Of a DNA stretch of 64,000 nt, positions 26,853-37,000 are shown piece by piece. Below the pieces are notes generated by a model, which saw only the letters and a program-made list of their open reading frames with translations, was not told where the DNA came from and searched no databases. How positions within the stretch are numbered: the stretch's first letter is position 1; the number at the start of each line of letters is the position of its first letter. The stretch is from an uncultured Rhodospirillales bacterium (GTDB lineage: Bacteria > Pseudomonadota > Alphaproteobacteria > Rhodospirillales > UBA2165), in contig CAJXKD010000002.1 of NCBI GenBank assembly GCA_913055735.1, positions 310,001 through 374,000 on the forward strand, in the 5' to 3' direction. Made by a program: the position numbers and the translations under genes.

Positions 26853-27940
26853 TGGGGCAAAACGTCGTCCAGGCCGTGAATGGCAACGCACTCTTTGCCG
26901 GTTTCCCGTTCCGTGACCTCGCCGATGGGGATGGCGGTTTCGCCATGATCGGCGAACGCAGCAATGACATCGGCGGCATCATCGGCGGCACAGATAGCGA
27001 TCATTCCAATCCCGCAATTGAACGTCCGGGCCATTTCGTGGGGGCTGACGCCACCGCGATCCGCGAGCCAGCCGAAGACAGGCGGCATGGTCCAGGCCTT
27101 GGCGTAAAGATCGACGCCCAGGCCCTTCGAAACAACCCGGGGAATGTTTTCCCAAAGACCGCCGCCGGTGATATGGGCGAAGCCCTTGACCTTGCCATTG
27201 CGCGCGGCCGCAAGACAGCCTTTGACATAGATCTTCGTCGGTATCAGCAACGCCTCACCGAGACTGCGCTTGGCGTCGAACGGCGCCTTTGTGCCGTAAT
27301 CGAGCCCATCCTGCTCGACGATGCGGCGGACCAGCGAGAACCCGTTCGAATGCACCCCCGACGAAGGCAGGCCGAGGATAACATCGGTCGGCGCCATATC
27401 AGTGCGCGGCAACAACCGATCGCGTTCGGCAGCGCCCACGGCGAACCCCGCCAAATCGTAATCTCCATCCCCGTACATGCCGGGCATTTCAGCGGTTTCA
27501 CCCCCGATCAACGCACATCCGGCAAGTTTGCATCCCTCGGCAATGCCGGCGACAACGGTGGCGGCGGTGTCGCCTTCCAGCCGGCCGGTGGCGAAATAGT
27601 CGAGAAAGAAAAGGGGTTCGGCGCCCTGGACAACCAGATCGTTGACGCACATGGCGACAAGATCGATGCCTACCCAATCGTGACGTCCGGCGGTGATGGC
27701 TATTTTGAGCTTCGTGCCGACACCATCCGTTGCCGAAACGAGAACCGGATCTTTGTATCCGGCGGCTTTCGGATCGAACAGCGCACCGAAACCGCCGATG
27801 CCGGACATGACACCTTTGCGGTTCGTTGCTGCGGCGAGGGGTTTGATCGCTTCAACCAGTTGATCGCCGGCATCGATGTCGACGCCCGCATCCTTGTAAC
27901 TGAGGCCTTTTGTCGGGGGCCGCCGGCCGATTTGGGAAAT
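26849..27940 (-). CDS. purM: Phosphoribosylformylglycinamidine cyclo-ligase, probable ATT start
   Basis: AIR synthetase, the ATP-dependent ring closure of purine synthesis. Signatures are [37 protein letters not shown] and [14 protein letters not shown]. The first ATG in frame (27808) would remove about 44 residues, including the universally conserved [16 protein letters not shown]. Between the upstream in-frame stop and that motif there is no ATG, GTG, TTG or CTG. An in-frame ATT at 27940 lies five bases after a perfect GGAGG (27946-27950), giving a 363-residue protein. A sequencing error remains possible. purN follows with a 4-base overlap. Confidence 0.9.
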   Translation of the reverse strand: MSQIGRRPPTKGLSYKDAGVDIDAGDQLVEAIKPLAAATNRKGVMSGIGGFGALFDPKAAGYKDPVLVSATDGVGTKLKIAITAGRHDWVGIDLVAMCVNDLVVQGAEPLFFLDYFATGRLEGDTAATVVAGIAEGCKLAGCALIGGETAEMPGMYGDGDYDLAGFAVGAAERDRLLPRTDMAPTDVILGLPSSGVHSNGFSLVRRIVEQDGLDYGTKAPFDAKRSLGEALLIPTKIYVKGCLAAARNGKVKGFAHITGGGLWENIPRVVSKGLGVDLYAKAWTMPPVFGWLADRGGVSPHEMARTFNCGIGMIAICAADDAADVIAAFADHGETAIPIGEVTERETGKECVAIHGLDDVLPQ

Positions 27941-28018
27941 GCCTTCCTCCCGCGCCTTTACGTGCTAAATTACGTGCCAACGAAAGGCCAGAACATACTT
28001 GATCCAGTGCGCTTTGCA

Positions 28019-29212
28019 ATGATCGATCGGATATGTAGATGCGGCGCGGGGCGGGGCATCGCGTATGCCGTCCTGTTTGCAGGGCGGCGTTTTTGCCTCG
28101 CTATGGTTGCAAGCGTCGGCTTGTTCGCGGTTGCCGCGCTTTCGCCGTTGCCGGCCACGGCTCAAAGCGTATTCACGGTCAGTGACCTCGCCGTCGACGA
28201 GCAGGCGGAAACGGCGTCCGCCGCCCGGGCCAAGGCCTTGGCCGACGGGGAACGGCGCGCCTTCTATACCTTGCTTCGGCGCCTGGTGATTCGCGCCGAC
28301 TGGGAGTATCTGCCGCAACTCGAGCAGGAGGAAATCGCTCCCTTTATCCAGGATTTCGCGGTCGCAGACGAAAAGACGTCCTCCGTCCGCTACCTCGCCA
28401 AGCTGTCTTACCGGTTCAAGCCGGACCTGGTGCGCCGATTCTTGCGCAATTTGTCGCTCGATTTCGCGGAAACGCCGAGTAAGCCCGTGCTGGTGTTGCC
28501 GGTCTATCAGTTGGCCGGGGCTTTGTCTCTTTGGGACGAGCCCAATCCCTGGCGCGAGGCGTGGCGCATGCAGCGGGATCAGGGGGGCTTGGTCCCCTTC
28601 GTCCTCCCCATCGGCGACTTGCAGGATATCGCCGCCATCGGTGCCGAACAGGCCGTTAAGGGCGACATTCCGAGATTAGACGCCTTGGCCGACAGGTATG
28701 ACGTCGATGACACGATGGTTGCCCTCGCCAGCTTCGGCACAGGGCAATTGGGGCGGCCGACCCTCCAGATCAGCACGAGCCGTTACGGCGCGGGATCAAC
28801 GGATCAGACGCTCATTACCAACCTGACCGCCAACCAAACCGAATCCGTCGCGGAGTTGCTGCGCCGCGCCGCCGTGGAAGTGGCGGAGCAGGTGGAAGAC
28901 CAGTGGAAACGCGACAACCTCCTCCGGTTCGGGCAGCTCGCCGTCTTACCGACGGTGTTGCAAATAGCTTCGCTTGCCGAATGGATCGAGGCGAAACGGC
29001 GGCTTGCTCAAATGGCGGTTATCGACCGTATCGATCTCATCCTATTGTCGCGCAACGAAGTGCGGCTCAATATCCATTTTCTCGGTGACGTTGAACAGTT
29101 GAGACTGGCGCTTGCTCAGTCCGACATCGCGCTGAGCGAGGATCAGGGGATTTGGAGTATCAAGCTTGAAAAACAAGATGGGAGTGCGTCCCGCCCGGTA
29201 ACGGGAAATTAG
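28019..29212 (+). CDS. DUF2066 exported protein
   Basis: 397-residue protein of the DUF2066 family, function unknown, typically found beside purM/purN in alphaproteobacteria. A hydrophobic segment (about residues 29-48, MVASVGLFAVAALSPLPATA) looks like a signal peptide, cleaved near ATAQ; the rest should be periplasmic. The start may be the ATG at 28019 or the ATG at 28103, which gives a more usual signal peptide; neither has a strong ribosome site. It diverges from purM. The open frame extends much further upstream across purM antisense, but that part is not credible. Confidence 0.78.
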   Translation: MIDRICRCGAGRGIAYAVLFAGRRFCLAMVASVGLFAVAALSPLPATAQSVFTVSDLAVDEQAETASAARAKALADGERRAFYTLLRRLVIRADWEYLPQLEQEEIAPFIQDFAVADEKTSSVRYLAKLSYRFKPDLVRRFLRNLSLDFAETPSKPVLVLPVYQLAGALSLWDEPNPWREAWRMQRDQGGLVPFVLPIGDLQDIAAIGAEQAVKGDIPRLDALADRYDVDDTMVALASFGTGQLGRPTLQISTSRYGAGSTDQTLITNLTANQTESVAELLRRAAVEVAEQVEDQWKRDNLLRFGQLAVLPTVLQIASLAEWIEAKRRLAQMAVIDRIDLILLSRNEVRLNIHFLGDVEQLRLALAQSDIALSEDQGIWSIKLEKQDGSASRPVTGN

Positions 29213-29226
29213 GCGGAACTTACGCC

Positions 29227-29793
29227 GTGCGCGACATCACCCGCCTCAATATTCCAAACCTCATCAGCTTTCTGCGCCTCCTATCGGTGCCCATCGCCGT
29301 CTGGCTAATCCTAAATGACGGTTTCCTGGCGGCGTTTTGGATTTTCCTTGCCGCCGGTGTCAGCGATGCGCTTGATGGGTTTATCGCCAAGACATTTCAT
29401 GCCGAAACGGAGCTGGGCGGATATTTGGACCCGATCGCCGACAAGGCATTGTTGGTCAGTGTCTTCGTCAGTTTGGGGCAGGCCGGCTACGTCGATAGCT
29501 GGCTGGTCATACTTGTGGTTTTCCGTGATGCATTGATTTTGTTTGGTGCGTTTCTGTACCACCTCCTTTATCAAGACCTCTCGATGCAGCCGCTGCTTGT
29601 CAGCAAGGTGAACACGCTTGCGCAAATCCTACTTGTGTTGGGCGTGCTGGGAGCGGAAGGGTTTAGCATCGATGACGGTCCGGTTTTGACGCTTATGACC
29701 TATGTTGTCGCCGTGACCACGTTTGTATCCGGTGCCGCCTACGTTTATGTGTGGGGGCGGCGCATCATGGCCATGGAGCCCGATAACCAATGA
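29227..29793 (+). CDS. CDP-alcohol phosphatidyltransferase family protein
   Basis: 188-residue inner-membrane enzyme that joins a CDP-diacylglycerol phosphatidyl group to an alcohol; PgsA-like glycerol-3-phosphate transfer or cardiolipin synthesis are the likeliest roles. The CDP-alcohol motif is present as SDALDGFIAKTF followed by GGYLDPIADK, with Lys where most members have Arg. About five membrane segments follow. The start is GTG at 29227, 14 bases after the DUF2066 stop, and its end overlaps the next gene by four bases (ATGA). Confidence 0.85.
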   Translation: MRDITRLNIPNLISFLRLLSVPIAVWLILNDGFLAAFWIFLAAGVSDALDGFIAKTFHAETELGGYLDPIADKALLVSVFVSLGQAGYVDSWLVILVVFRDALILFGAFLYHLLYQDLSMQPLLVSKVNTLAQILLVLGVLGAEGFSIDDGPVLTLMTYVVAVTTFVSGAAYVYVWGRRIMAMEPDNQ

Positions 29794-30872
29794 GCCGCGA
29801 ACGGCAGTTCTGGATTTGGCTGGTGATCCTCGTGGGGGTCATCGGGATCGTTTTTGTCACCAGCAGCGTTCTCTTGCCTTTCGTTGCCGGTATGGCGGTC
29901 GCCTATTTCCTCGATCCGTTGGCCGACCGGCTGGAAGGATGGGGGTGCTCACGCTGGGTGGCGACAACCATCATTACCGTGGCGTTCTTCGCTGTTGTTG
30001 TCCTTCTGCTGATCCTGCTGTTCCCATTGCTTCAAGGGCAGGTCGTGTCCCTGGCCACGAAGCTTCCCGATCTCGTCGGCGGATTGACGTCGTGGCTGGA
30101 ACCGTTCCGCGACCGTATTGCGACCCTGGTTCCGGCGGAGCAGATGGAGGAGCTTCGGTCAGCGACCAAATCCTTCGCCGGGTCGATCATCACGTGGTTC
30201 GGGTCGGTCGTTCAACGGATTTGGCAGGGTGGTCTCGCAGTTTTCAATCTGCTGTCTTTGGTGCTCATCACACCCATCGTCAGTTTTTATATGCTGCGCG
30301 ATTGGGACCGGATCGTTGCCAAGATCGATGGATGGTTGCCAAGGCGTTCGGCAGACGACATCCGCATGGTGATGGGCGAGATCGATACGACAGTGGCGGG
30401 CTTCGTGCGCGGGCAGGGGACCGTCTGTTTGTTTCTTGCGGCTTTCTACGGGATCGGGCTGACGTTGGTCGGCTTGGATTTCGGCCTCTCCATCGGTCTC
30501 GCGACGGGGCTTATCTCCTTTATTCCTTATTTCGGCATGCTGATCGGCATGGTGATCGCCTTTGCGGTTGCGTTCGCGCAATTCAGCGACCTGATGCCTT
30601 TTGTTCTGGTGGCGGTCGTCTTTGGTGCGGGCCAGGTGATCGAATCCATGTTCCTGACACCGAAACTGGTCGGCGACCGGGTGGGGTTGCATCCCGTTTG
30701 GGTGATCTTTGCGCTGTTGGCGGGCGGGGCGCTTTTCGGTTTTACCGGCGTGCTGCTCGCCGTTCCGGTGGCGGCGACGGTCGGCGTGTTGGTCCGCTAC
30801 TTCATTCGTAAGTATCTCGAAAGCGATCTCTATGGCGGCGAACGGGACTCGTCCGCCGGATCGGGCATTTAG
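29790..30872 (+). CDS. AI-2E family transporter (PerM-like)
   Basis: 360-residue membrane protein of the PerM/YdgG/TqsA family. Members have been reported as AI-2 exporters or sodium/proton antiporters, so the name does not prove quorum-sensing function. Hydrophobic segments lie near residues 8-38, 60-85, 150-175, 205-270 and 285-345, with FVAGMAVAYFLDPL and LISFIPYFGMLIGM characteristic. It is coupled to the phosphatidyltransferase by a 4-base overlap, and hdaA starts nine bases later, an order conserved in alphaproteobacteria. Confidence 0.88.
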   Translation: MSRERQFWIWLVILVGVIGIVFVTSSVLLPFVAGMAVAYFLDPLADRLEGWGCSRWVATTIITVAFFAVVVLLLILLFPLLQGQVVSLATKLPDLVGGLTSWLEPFRDRIATLVPAEQMEELRSATKSFAGSIITWFGSVVQRIWQGGLAVFNLLSLVLITPIVSFYMLRDWDRIVAKIDGWLPRRSADDIRMVMGEIDTTVAGFVRGQGTVCLFLAAFYGIGLTLVGLDFGLSIGLATGLISFIPYFGMLIGMVIAFAVAFAQFSDLMPFVLVAVVFGAGQVIESMFLTPKLVGDRVGLHPVWVIFALLAGGALFGFTGVLLAVPVAATVGVLVRYFIRKYLESDLYGGERDSSAGSGI

Positions 30873-30881
30873 GACGCAACG

Positions 30882-31589
30882 ATGGTCGCTCGGGGACAAA
30901 TGCCGCTGGACTTCCAGCATCGTCCGTCGATGGCGGGTGGCGATTTCCTGATCGGTGCATGCAACCGTGACGCGGTGGCATGGCTCGACAGGTGGCCCGA
31001 TTGGCCGGCCCCGGCACTGGCTGTTTATGGTCCGCTCGGCGCGGGGAAAACCCACCTCGCGCATGTCTTTCTCGAACGGACCGGTGGTGTTCTCGTTACG
31101 CCAGATTTGTTATCCCGCGAGGACCCGGTGCAAATCGCATCGCGCGCTGTCTCCCTTGTTGTCGACGACGCCGATAACAGTCTCGGTGAACATGCTTTGT
31201 TTCACCTCTACAATGCGGCGGCCGAGGTAAGCACGCGGCTATTGATCACCTCCGCACGTGCGCCAAAGACCTGGGCGTTCCGACTGACCGACCTCGCATC
31301 GCGCCTCCGTGCCGCTCCGGCGGTAGAACTCGGCTTACCCGACGATGACATGTTCCGCGCTGTGATGACCAAGCTGTTTTCCGATCGACAAATCCGGATC
31401 GATCCGGCGGTGGTGTCTTATCTGGTGCCGCGCATGGAGCGGTCGTTCGCAGCCGCCGCGCGCCTGATTGAGGCGATTGACCAGGAAGCGATGCGTCAAC
31501 GCCGCGATATTACCCTGCCACTGGCCCGGCAGGTTCTCGAAACAATGCAGCCGCTTGTAGCTGCGGGTCAGGAAAGTTCACAGGAGTAG
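30882..31589 (+). CDS. hdaA: DnaA-related replication regulator HdaA
   Basis: Hda-type protein that, with the loaded beta clamp, stimulates hydrolysis of DnaA-ATP and so prevents re-initiation of replication. The 235-residue protein has a clamp-binding motif QMPLDF at residues 6-11, a Walker A GPLGAGKT at 50-57, a Walker B-like SLVVDDADN near residue 93, and the AAA+ lid, but no DnaA domain IV for DNA binding. It is the last gene of the DUF2066-to-hdaA run. In many relatives ppk follows directly; here four genes intervene. Confidence 0.9.
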   Translation: MVARGQMPLDFQHRPSMAGGDFLIGACNRDAVAWLDRWPDWPAPALAVYGPLGAGKTHLAHVFLERTGGVLVTPDLLSREDPVQIASRAVSLVVDDADNSLGEHALFHLYNAAAEVSTRLLITSARAPKTWAFRLTDLASRLRAAPAVELGLPDDDMFRAVMTKLFSDRQIRIDPAVVSYLVPRMERSFAAAARLIEAIDQEAMRQRRDITLPLARQVLETMQPLVAAGQESSQE

Positions 31590-31592
31590 GAA

Positions 31593-32372
31593 ATGGACTT
31601 AGGAATTGCGGGACGGCGCGCCATTGTCTGTGCGTCGAGCAAAGGGCTGGGAAAAGCCTGTGCAACGTCGTTGGCACGTGAAGGGGTGCATGTGGTGATC
31701 AACGGCCGTACCCCTGAACCGCTGGCTGAGGCGGCTGAGGAACTCCGTGCTCTCGGCGGCGGCGAGGTGACGCCGGTGCTGGGGGATATCACGACCCCGG
31801 AGGGACGCGCCGCGCTGCTGGCCGCCTGTCCCGAGGCGGATATCCTGATCAACAACAATGCGGGACCGCCGCCCGGCCACTACCACGATTGGACGCCAGA
31901 GGTGTGGCGCTCGGCAATCGAGGGCAACATGCTGGCCGCCATCTATCTGATCCAGTCGGTGGTCGATGGCATGCGCGAGCGGAAGTTCGGCCGTATCATC
32001 AATATCACCTCGGCAATGGTGAAGGCGCCGCGTCCGCCACTGGGACTTTCCTCGACCGCGCGCGCCGGGCTGACGGCCTTCTGCAAGGGCCTGTCCCGCG
32101 AGGTGGCGAAGGATAACGTCACCATCAACAATTTGCTGCCGGAGCGTATCGATACCGGGCGTCAGGTGCAGATGGCGAAGCGCAACATGAAAGCGGAAGG
32201 TATCACCTTCGAGGAAGCGCGCGCACGTATCGCGGATAGCATCTCCGCGAAGCGTTTCGGTTTGCCCATAGAGTTCGGAGATACCTGCGCGTATTTCTGC
32301 AGCGTTCAGGCCAGTTTTATTTCGGGTCAGAACATCCAGATCGACGGCGGCTCTTACCCGGGTTTGGTTTAG
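31593..32372 (+). CDS. Divergent short-chain dehydrogenase lacking Tyr-x3-Lys
   Basis: 259-residue SDR-fold protein with a modified cofactor loop (CASSKGLGKA instead of TGxxxGIG), NNNAG near residue 88 and Ser140 in the expected catalytic place. The Tyr-x3-Lys motif is replaced: the aligned stretch is LSSTARAG, with Ser153 and Arg157. A subfamily with this pattern exists, so it is unlikely to be a sequencing fault, but its reaction is unclear. AGGAG precedes the ATG, three bases after hdaA. Its stop overlaps the convergent glycosyltransferase stop by four bases. Confidence 0.8.
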   Translation: MDLGIAGRRAIVCASSKGLGKACATSLAREGVHVVINGRTPEPLAEAAEELRALGGGEVTPVLGDITTPEGRAALLAACPEADILINNNAGPPPGHYHDWTPEVWRSAIEGNMLAAIYLIQSVVDGMRERKFGRIINITSAMVKAPRPPLGLSSTARAGLTAFCKGLSREVAKDNVTINNLLPERIDTGRQVQMAKRNMKAEGITFEEARARIADSISAKRFGLPIEFGDTCAYFCSVQASFISGQNIQIDGGSYPGLV

Positions 32373-34000
32373 TTGGCGTCGCGTCTGGGAAGGTGGGGGT
32401 TGCGTTTGACGTCCTCGCCATCCCAGATGACGAGGGTTCCGCTGCGAAACCGCGTGGTGAAAATCGGTGCCGTTTCCGCCGGCAACGTTTTTTGATAGCT
32501 GACGATGATCGATTTGGGATGCGTCTCGAGCCAGTCGCTGACGGTTTCGTCGCCGATCTCGCTTACCGGCTGGCGAAGGCGTCCCAGGAAATTGTATTGA
32601 CCGTGGTACTTGCCGTAGTTGGCGACGGCATAGCCTTGTGCTTGCGCGCCGGCGACGTAGTCGGCCACCGATTGCACCCCATAGAGCTCCTGAACGACCG
32701 GCCGCGCCGCAAATTGCAGCACGATGACGACGAGCACGCTGGTTGACGTTAGTGTCACCAGCCGCGCGGAAAGTTCTCGCAGTGGACGGAAGACGAGCCA
32801 AAGGGCGGCGGCGAACAGGATGACGGACCACCAGCGGCTGATCAGCAGTGTGACTTCCGGATGGCCCGTTACCAATCCGATCTCGGGGGCAAAAAGGAGA
32901 ACAGCGCCGAGTGCCGCCGTGATCAATGCCGGCGGAAGTAAATCCCAACGGCTCGATAAAGCCGGCGCGCGCGAAAGGCCATACGCCGCGGCAAGGGCGA
33001 TCGCGGGAAACATGGGCAGCATGTAGTGGGGCTGCTTGCCGGAGATCATCGAAAAAATGATCACTGTGCCAAATCCCCAAATCGCCGTAAGGCGCAGGCC
33101 GGGATTCGGTCCCGTATTGGTTCGTGACTGTATCGCCCGCCAGGTTCGCACCAGGAACGTCGGCCAGATCACCCAAGGTAGTAGCAGCGCCGGAATAACA
33201 GGGAGGTACCACCACACGGGTTGCTGGTGGGCAAAGGAATCGACCATACGGCCTGCCGACTGCCCCCAGAAGATGGCGTTACGGTAGGCGTCTCCACCGG
33301 CAAATCCCGCGGGGATTGCCCAAGTAAGAGCAATTGCCGCGCCGCCCAAGATGGCCACCGGAAGGATCAGATACCAGTGGCGCCAAAACGATCCGGGACG
33401 CGATACCGCCCACAGCGGGGCGAATATGGCCGACGGCAAAAGGTAGACCAAGATCGCCGGGCCCTTGGAAAGCACCCCGAGTCCGATCGCAAGCGCATAC
33501 AGGCACCATCCGCGTAGAGGTTTGCCCTGCCAAACGTCAACCAGGCCAATGAGCCCCGTGAGGGTCCAGAAACACATGATCAGGTCGAACATGGTCACGG
33601 TCGTGAACAGGTCCCAATAGAAGCTTCCGAGTAGGAAAAGCGGCGCGATGAGCCAGGCTTGCGAGGCAGGCCAGAGCCGACGGGCGAGGGCGGCGGCGAG
33701 CAGGAGGCTACCGAAACCAAACAGCGGTGCGACCAGGCGCGCCCACCAATCTGTGACGCCGACGACCGCCCAGCCGGCGTTGATCATCCAGAACAACAAT
33801 GGCGGTTTGTGGCTATAGGGGGCACCGTTGAGATGCGGCACCAGGAAATCGCCGCGTAACCACATTTCCCAGGCCACCGAAACATATCGCGTCTCGTCGA
33901 CGGGCAGCAGGGGCCGGTCATACAGCGACGCGAGGACAAGCACTGCCCAAAGAACGCCCCACAGCCAGGGGCCGTACGTTGTGGCTTCCTTTAGGCGCAT
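32369..34000 (-). CDS. ArnT/PMT-like glycosyltransferase (GT39/GT83 type)
   Basis: 543-residue polytopic membrane protein that probably transfers a sugar from a polyprenyl-phosphate donor to a lipid or protein outside the cytoplasmic membrane. The first periplasmic loop has the acidic motif PVDETRYVS and the SHKPPLLFW stretch, both typical of ArnT-like enzymes. About eleven or twelve hydrophobic segments occupy the first 430 residues and a soluble domain the last hundred. No arn or undecaprenyl-phosphate sugar genes are nearby, so the sugar and acceptor are unknown. Confidence 0.85.
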   Translation of the reverse strand: MRLKEATTYGPWLWGVLWAVLVLASLYDRPLLPVDETRYVSVAWEMWLRGDFLVPHLNGAPYSHKPPLLFWMINAGWAVVGVTDWWARLVAPLFGFGSLLLAAALARRLWPASQAWLIAPLFLLGSFYWDLFTTVTMFDLIMCFWTLTGLIGLVDVWQGKPLRGWCLYALAIGLGVLSKGPAILVYLLPSAIFAPLWAVSRPGSFWRHWYLILPVAILGGAAIALTWAIPAGFAGGDAYRNAIFWGQSAGRMVDSFAHQQPVWWYLPVIPALLLPWVIWPTFLVRTWRAIQSRTNTGPNPGLRLTAIWGFGTVIIFSMISGKQPHYMLPMFPAIALAAAYGLSRAPALSSRWDLLPPALITAALGAVLLFAPEIGLVTGHPEVTLLISRWWSVILFAAALWLVFRPLRELSARLVTLTSTSVLVVIVLQFAARPVVQELYGVQSVADYVAGAQAQGYAVANYGKYHGQYNFLGRLRQPVSEIGDETVSDWLETHPKSIIVSYQKTLPAETAPIFTTRFRSGTLVIWDGEDVKRNPHLPRRDAN

Positions 34001-34034
34001 CAGTCAGTGCCCCGAGAACGATCTTGAGTGAAAT

Positions 34035-37000
34035 CTACTGCGCGAGATTGTCGCGAAGATAAGCGGTGGCCTTCCGGGAATCCAGTGGCGTGGAAAAAAA
34101 GAAGCCTTGTGCGAAATCGCATTTCAGTTTCTTGAGTTGCTTCAAATCGCGTTTGGTTTCGACGCCTTCGGCGACCGTCGCGAGATTTAAATTGTGGGCG
34201 AGATCGATGATCGCACGAACGATCGCCATGTTGTCCTTGGAATCTGCAATGGACATAACGAAGGACTGATCCACCTTCAAGGCATCAATGGGCAGGCGTT
34301 GCAGATGGCTCAGGGACGAATAGCCCGTCCCGAAGTCGTCGACATAGACTTGAACACCCATCACCCTTAGTTGCTGAAGCCGGACCGCGACCTCGTGGGG
34401 GTTCTCCATAATCGCCCCCTCGGTGATCTCGAGACGTAAAAGGTCACCTTTGAGACCGGTTTCCTTGAGGATATTCTCGATGTCGTCGATCAGATTGGGG
34501 TCGCCGAACTGCGCGGGCGAAATATTGACGTTCATCCCTAAATCGAAAGACGGGAAGCGATCTACCCAACGCTTCATTTGCTTGCAAGCCATGCGCAGAA
34601 CCATGCGTCCGAGGGGGATGATGAGTTTCGTTTCCTCGGCAAGGCTCATGAAATCGACGGGCGGAACATAGCCGCGCGTCGGATGTTTCCAGCGGATCAA
34701 TGCCTCGAACCCGGCGGGTAGCCCGGTACGGATGTTCACCACCGGTTGATAGGCGAGGGTGAACTGATCTTTTTCGATGGCGTCGCGAAGGTCCGTTTCG
34801 AGTTCCAGCTGACTGACCGCGTGAACGTGCATGCCTTTTTCGAAGACCACGTGGCGGCCGCGCCCCGCCGTCTTCGCCTGATACATGGCGATGTCGGCGT
34901 CGCGCACCATTTCCTCCGGCGACGTGTAGCCGAGAGAACTGAAGGCAATCCCGATACTGGCGTTGGAGACGATCTGACGCCCGGCGAGATCGAAAGGGTC
35001 CGCCAGCATCTGGTTGATACGGCGGGCGACGCCTTCGGCCCGTTCCTCACCTTCGAGATTGTCGAGCAATATGGCGAACTCGTCGCCGCCCAGCCGCGCA
35101 ACCGTATCGACTTCACGGGTGCATTCCTTAAGGCGATGGCCGATCTCGATAAGAATTTGGTCACCGTAAGAGTGACCCAAGCTGTCGTTGATGACTTTGA
35201 ACCGGTCGAAGTCGAGATACAGAACAGCGAACAGGTAGGTTGGCTGACGGTTGAGGCGGACGATGGCCTGGGTAAGGCGGTCGTTGAACAGCGCCCGGTT
35301 CGGCAGTCCCGTCAGACTATCGTGGAGCGCATCTTTCATCAGTTCGTATTCGGCTCGCTTTGCTTCGGTAATGTCGCTCAGCGATCCCGCGATCCGCGTC
35401 GCTTTGCCCTGGGCGTCACGTACCGCCAAGCCGCGCACCAACATCCAGCGGTAGCCGCCGTCCTTGTGCCGGAGCCGGTGCTCGCAGGAGAAGTATGGCG
35501 TTTGATCGTTAAGGTGTTCGTCCAGCGCGGTTTTGAACTCCTCACGGTCCTCTTCGTGGACACGGTCCAGCCATGCCTCGAACGTATCCTCGAGTTCGTC
35601 GTCGCGGAAACCGAGCATGGCTTTCCAACGCGATGAATAATAAAGGCTGCCTTCGGCCAGATCCCAATCCCAGATGCCGTCGTTGGAACCCTTCACCGCC
35701 AATTCGAAACGATGTTGGCTTTCCCGCAACGCCGTTTCGGCAAGCCGCCGGTCGACGGCCACGCCCAGGACGTAGGCAACGTACTGCAGGAAGTTCAGAT
35801 CGTCGGGGTCGAGCTTGCGTTCAACAGTATCGTGGATTGCCAGAATACCGAAGGGGCGGTCGCGGCCGGCGATCCGGGTGCGGGCGGAAAATCGCAGACC
35901 GTTGGCCCGCAACAAACGCGGCGCGCGTTTGAGCTGTTCCGCGCTTCTAAAATTCCAACTCGGTCTCTCGCTTTCCATGACCCGTTCCATTTCAGGCCAC
36001 AATTCCGCATGTGTGTCCTTGGGCGAAAGCTGATCCAGAGGCCAGCCCGTACTTGCGCGAAGGATCAGTTCGCGGGTCGACGGGATCAGTTCGCGAATAG
36101 TGACGTAGGTAAACCCAAGGATTCGTGACACGGTCTTGACGGCGTCATTGAGCAACGCGTCGAAATCGCTTTGTTCGAGCGCCCGCCGGCCCAACTCTGC
36201 AACCGCGGCCTGGCGTTCCATACGCTTCTCAAGATCGAGTTCAGCCTGTTTCTGAGCGGTAATATCGCTTTCGATGCCGAGGAAATAGTTGACCTGCCGG
36301 GCCGCTCCGAAGACGGGGCTTATCCGTAGCTCGCTCCATTGGCGGCGTCCGGCCTTGTCGCGGCGGCCAATCACGACGCTGGCAGGCGTGGCTTTGGCGA
36401 TCGCAGTTCGGAGCGTCGCAACCCCTTGTTCATCGGCCATACCTTCGATCAGTTTGGCGAGTGGCATGCCGTTGATGTCATCCGTATCGACGCCCTCCGG
36501 CGGCTGGAACGCCGGATTGCAGAACACCACGGGATTTTCCGACAGGTTAGGGTTGCTGATGAAGACGCCTGAATCCATGGAGGAGATAGCGACGGCCATC
36601 TGCGCATTACGCTGCGCATCCCGGGTCGCATCGAGTTCGGCCTCCTTGATGGGAGTAACATCGGTGATGATTTCGGTGGTGGCGCCGTTGGCCGCGCGCC
36701 GGCCCGTCGATACCAGCCACCGGCCGTCGATCAATTGCAGTTCTTCCTCGAATGGCGGACGCCGCCTGAGGCGTATTTGCCTGGCGATCCACTGTTCCTT
36801 CGAGAGGCCGAGGCTTACGATCCTGTCCGCTTGTGCCTGTGTTATCTCCGAAACGGGCGTGCCGGGCCGGGCCAAGGCGTCGTCCAGTTGGAAGAGCGTG
36901 CGAAAGGCCTGATTACAAAACGCGAGCGTTCCATCGCGCCGCCAAAGCGCGAAGCCGCCGCCGAGCCCTTCCAAAACCTCGGAGATCTGCCGGTGCGGAT

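Noticed and set aside
26852..28018. Open frame continuous with DUF2066, nearly 390 codons upstream on the plus strand
   Set aside because: It runs antisense through purM, whose protein is unmistakable; the translated stretch shows no family features and the signal peptide of DUF2066 marks the true start region.
29723..30811. 362-codon plus-strand frame overlapping the AI-2E transporter
   Set aside because: Frame-shifted shadow of the transporter gene, Arg/Gly/Cys-rich with no membrane segments or motifs.
31599..33215. 538-codon minus-strand frame
   Set aside because: It lies antisense to the SDR gene and out of frame within the glycosyltransferase gene; composition is typical of a GC-rich shadow frame.
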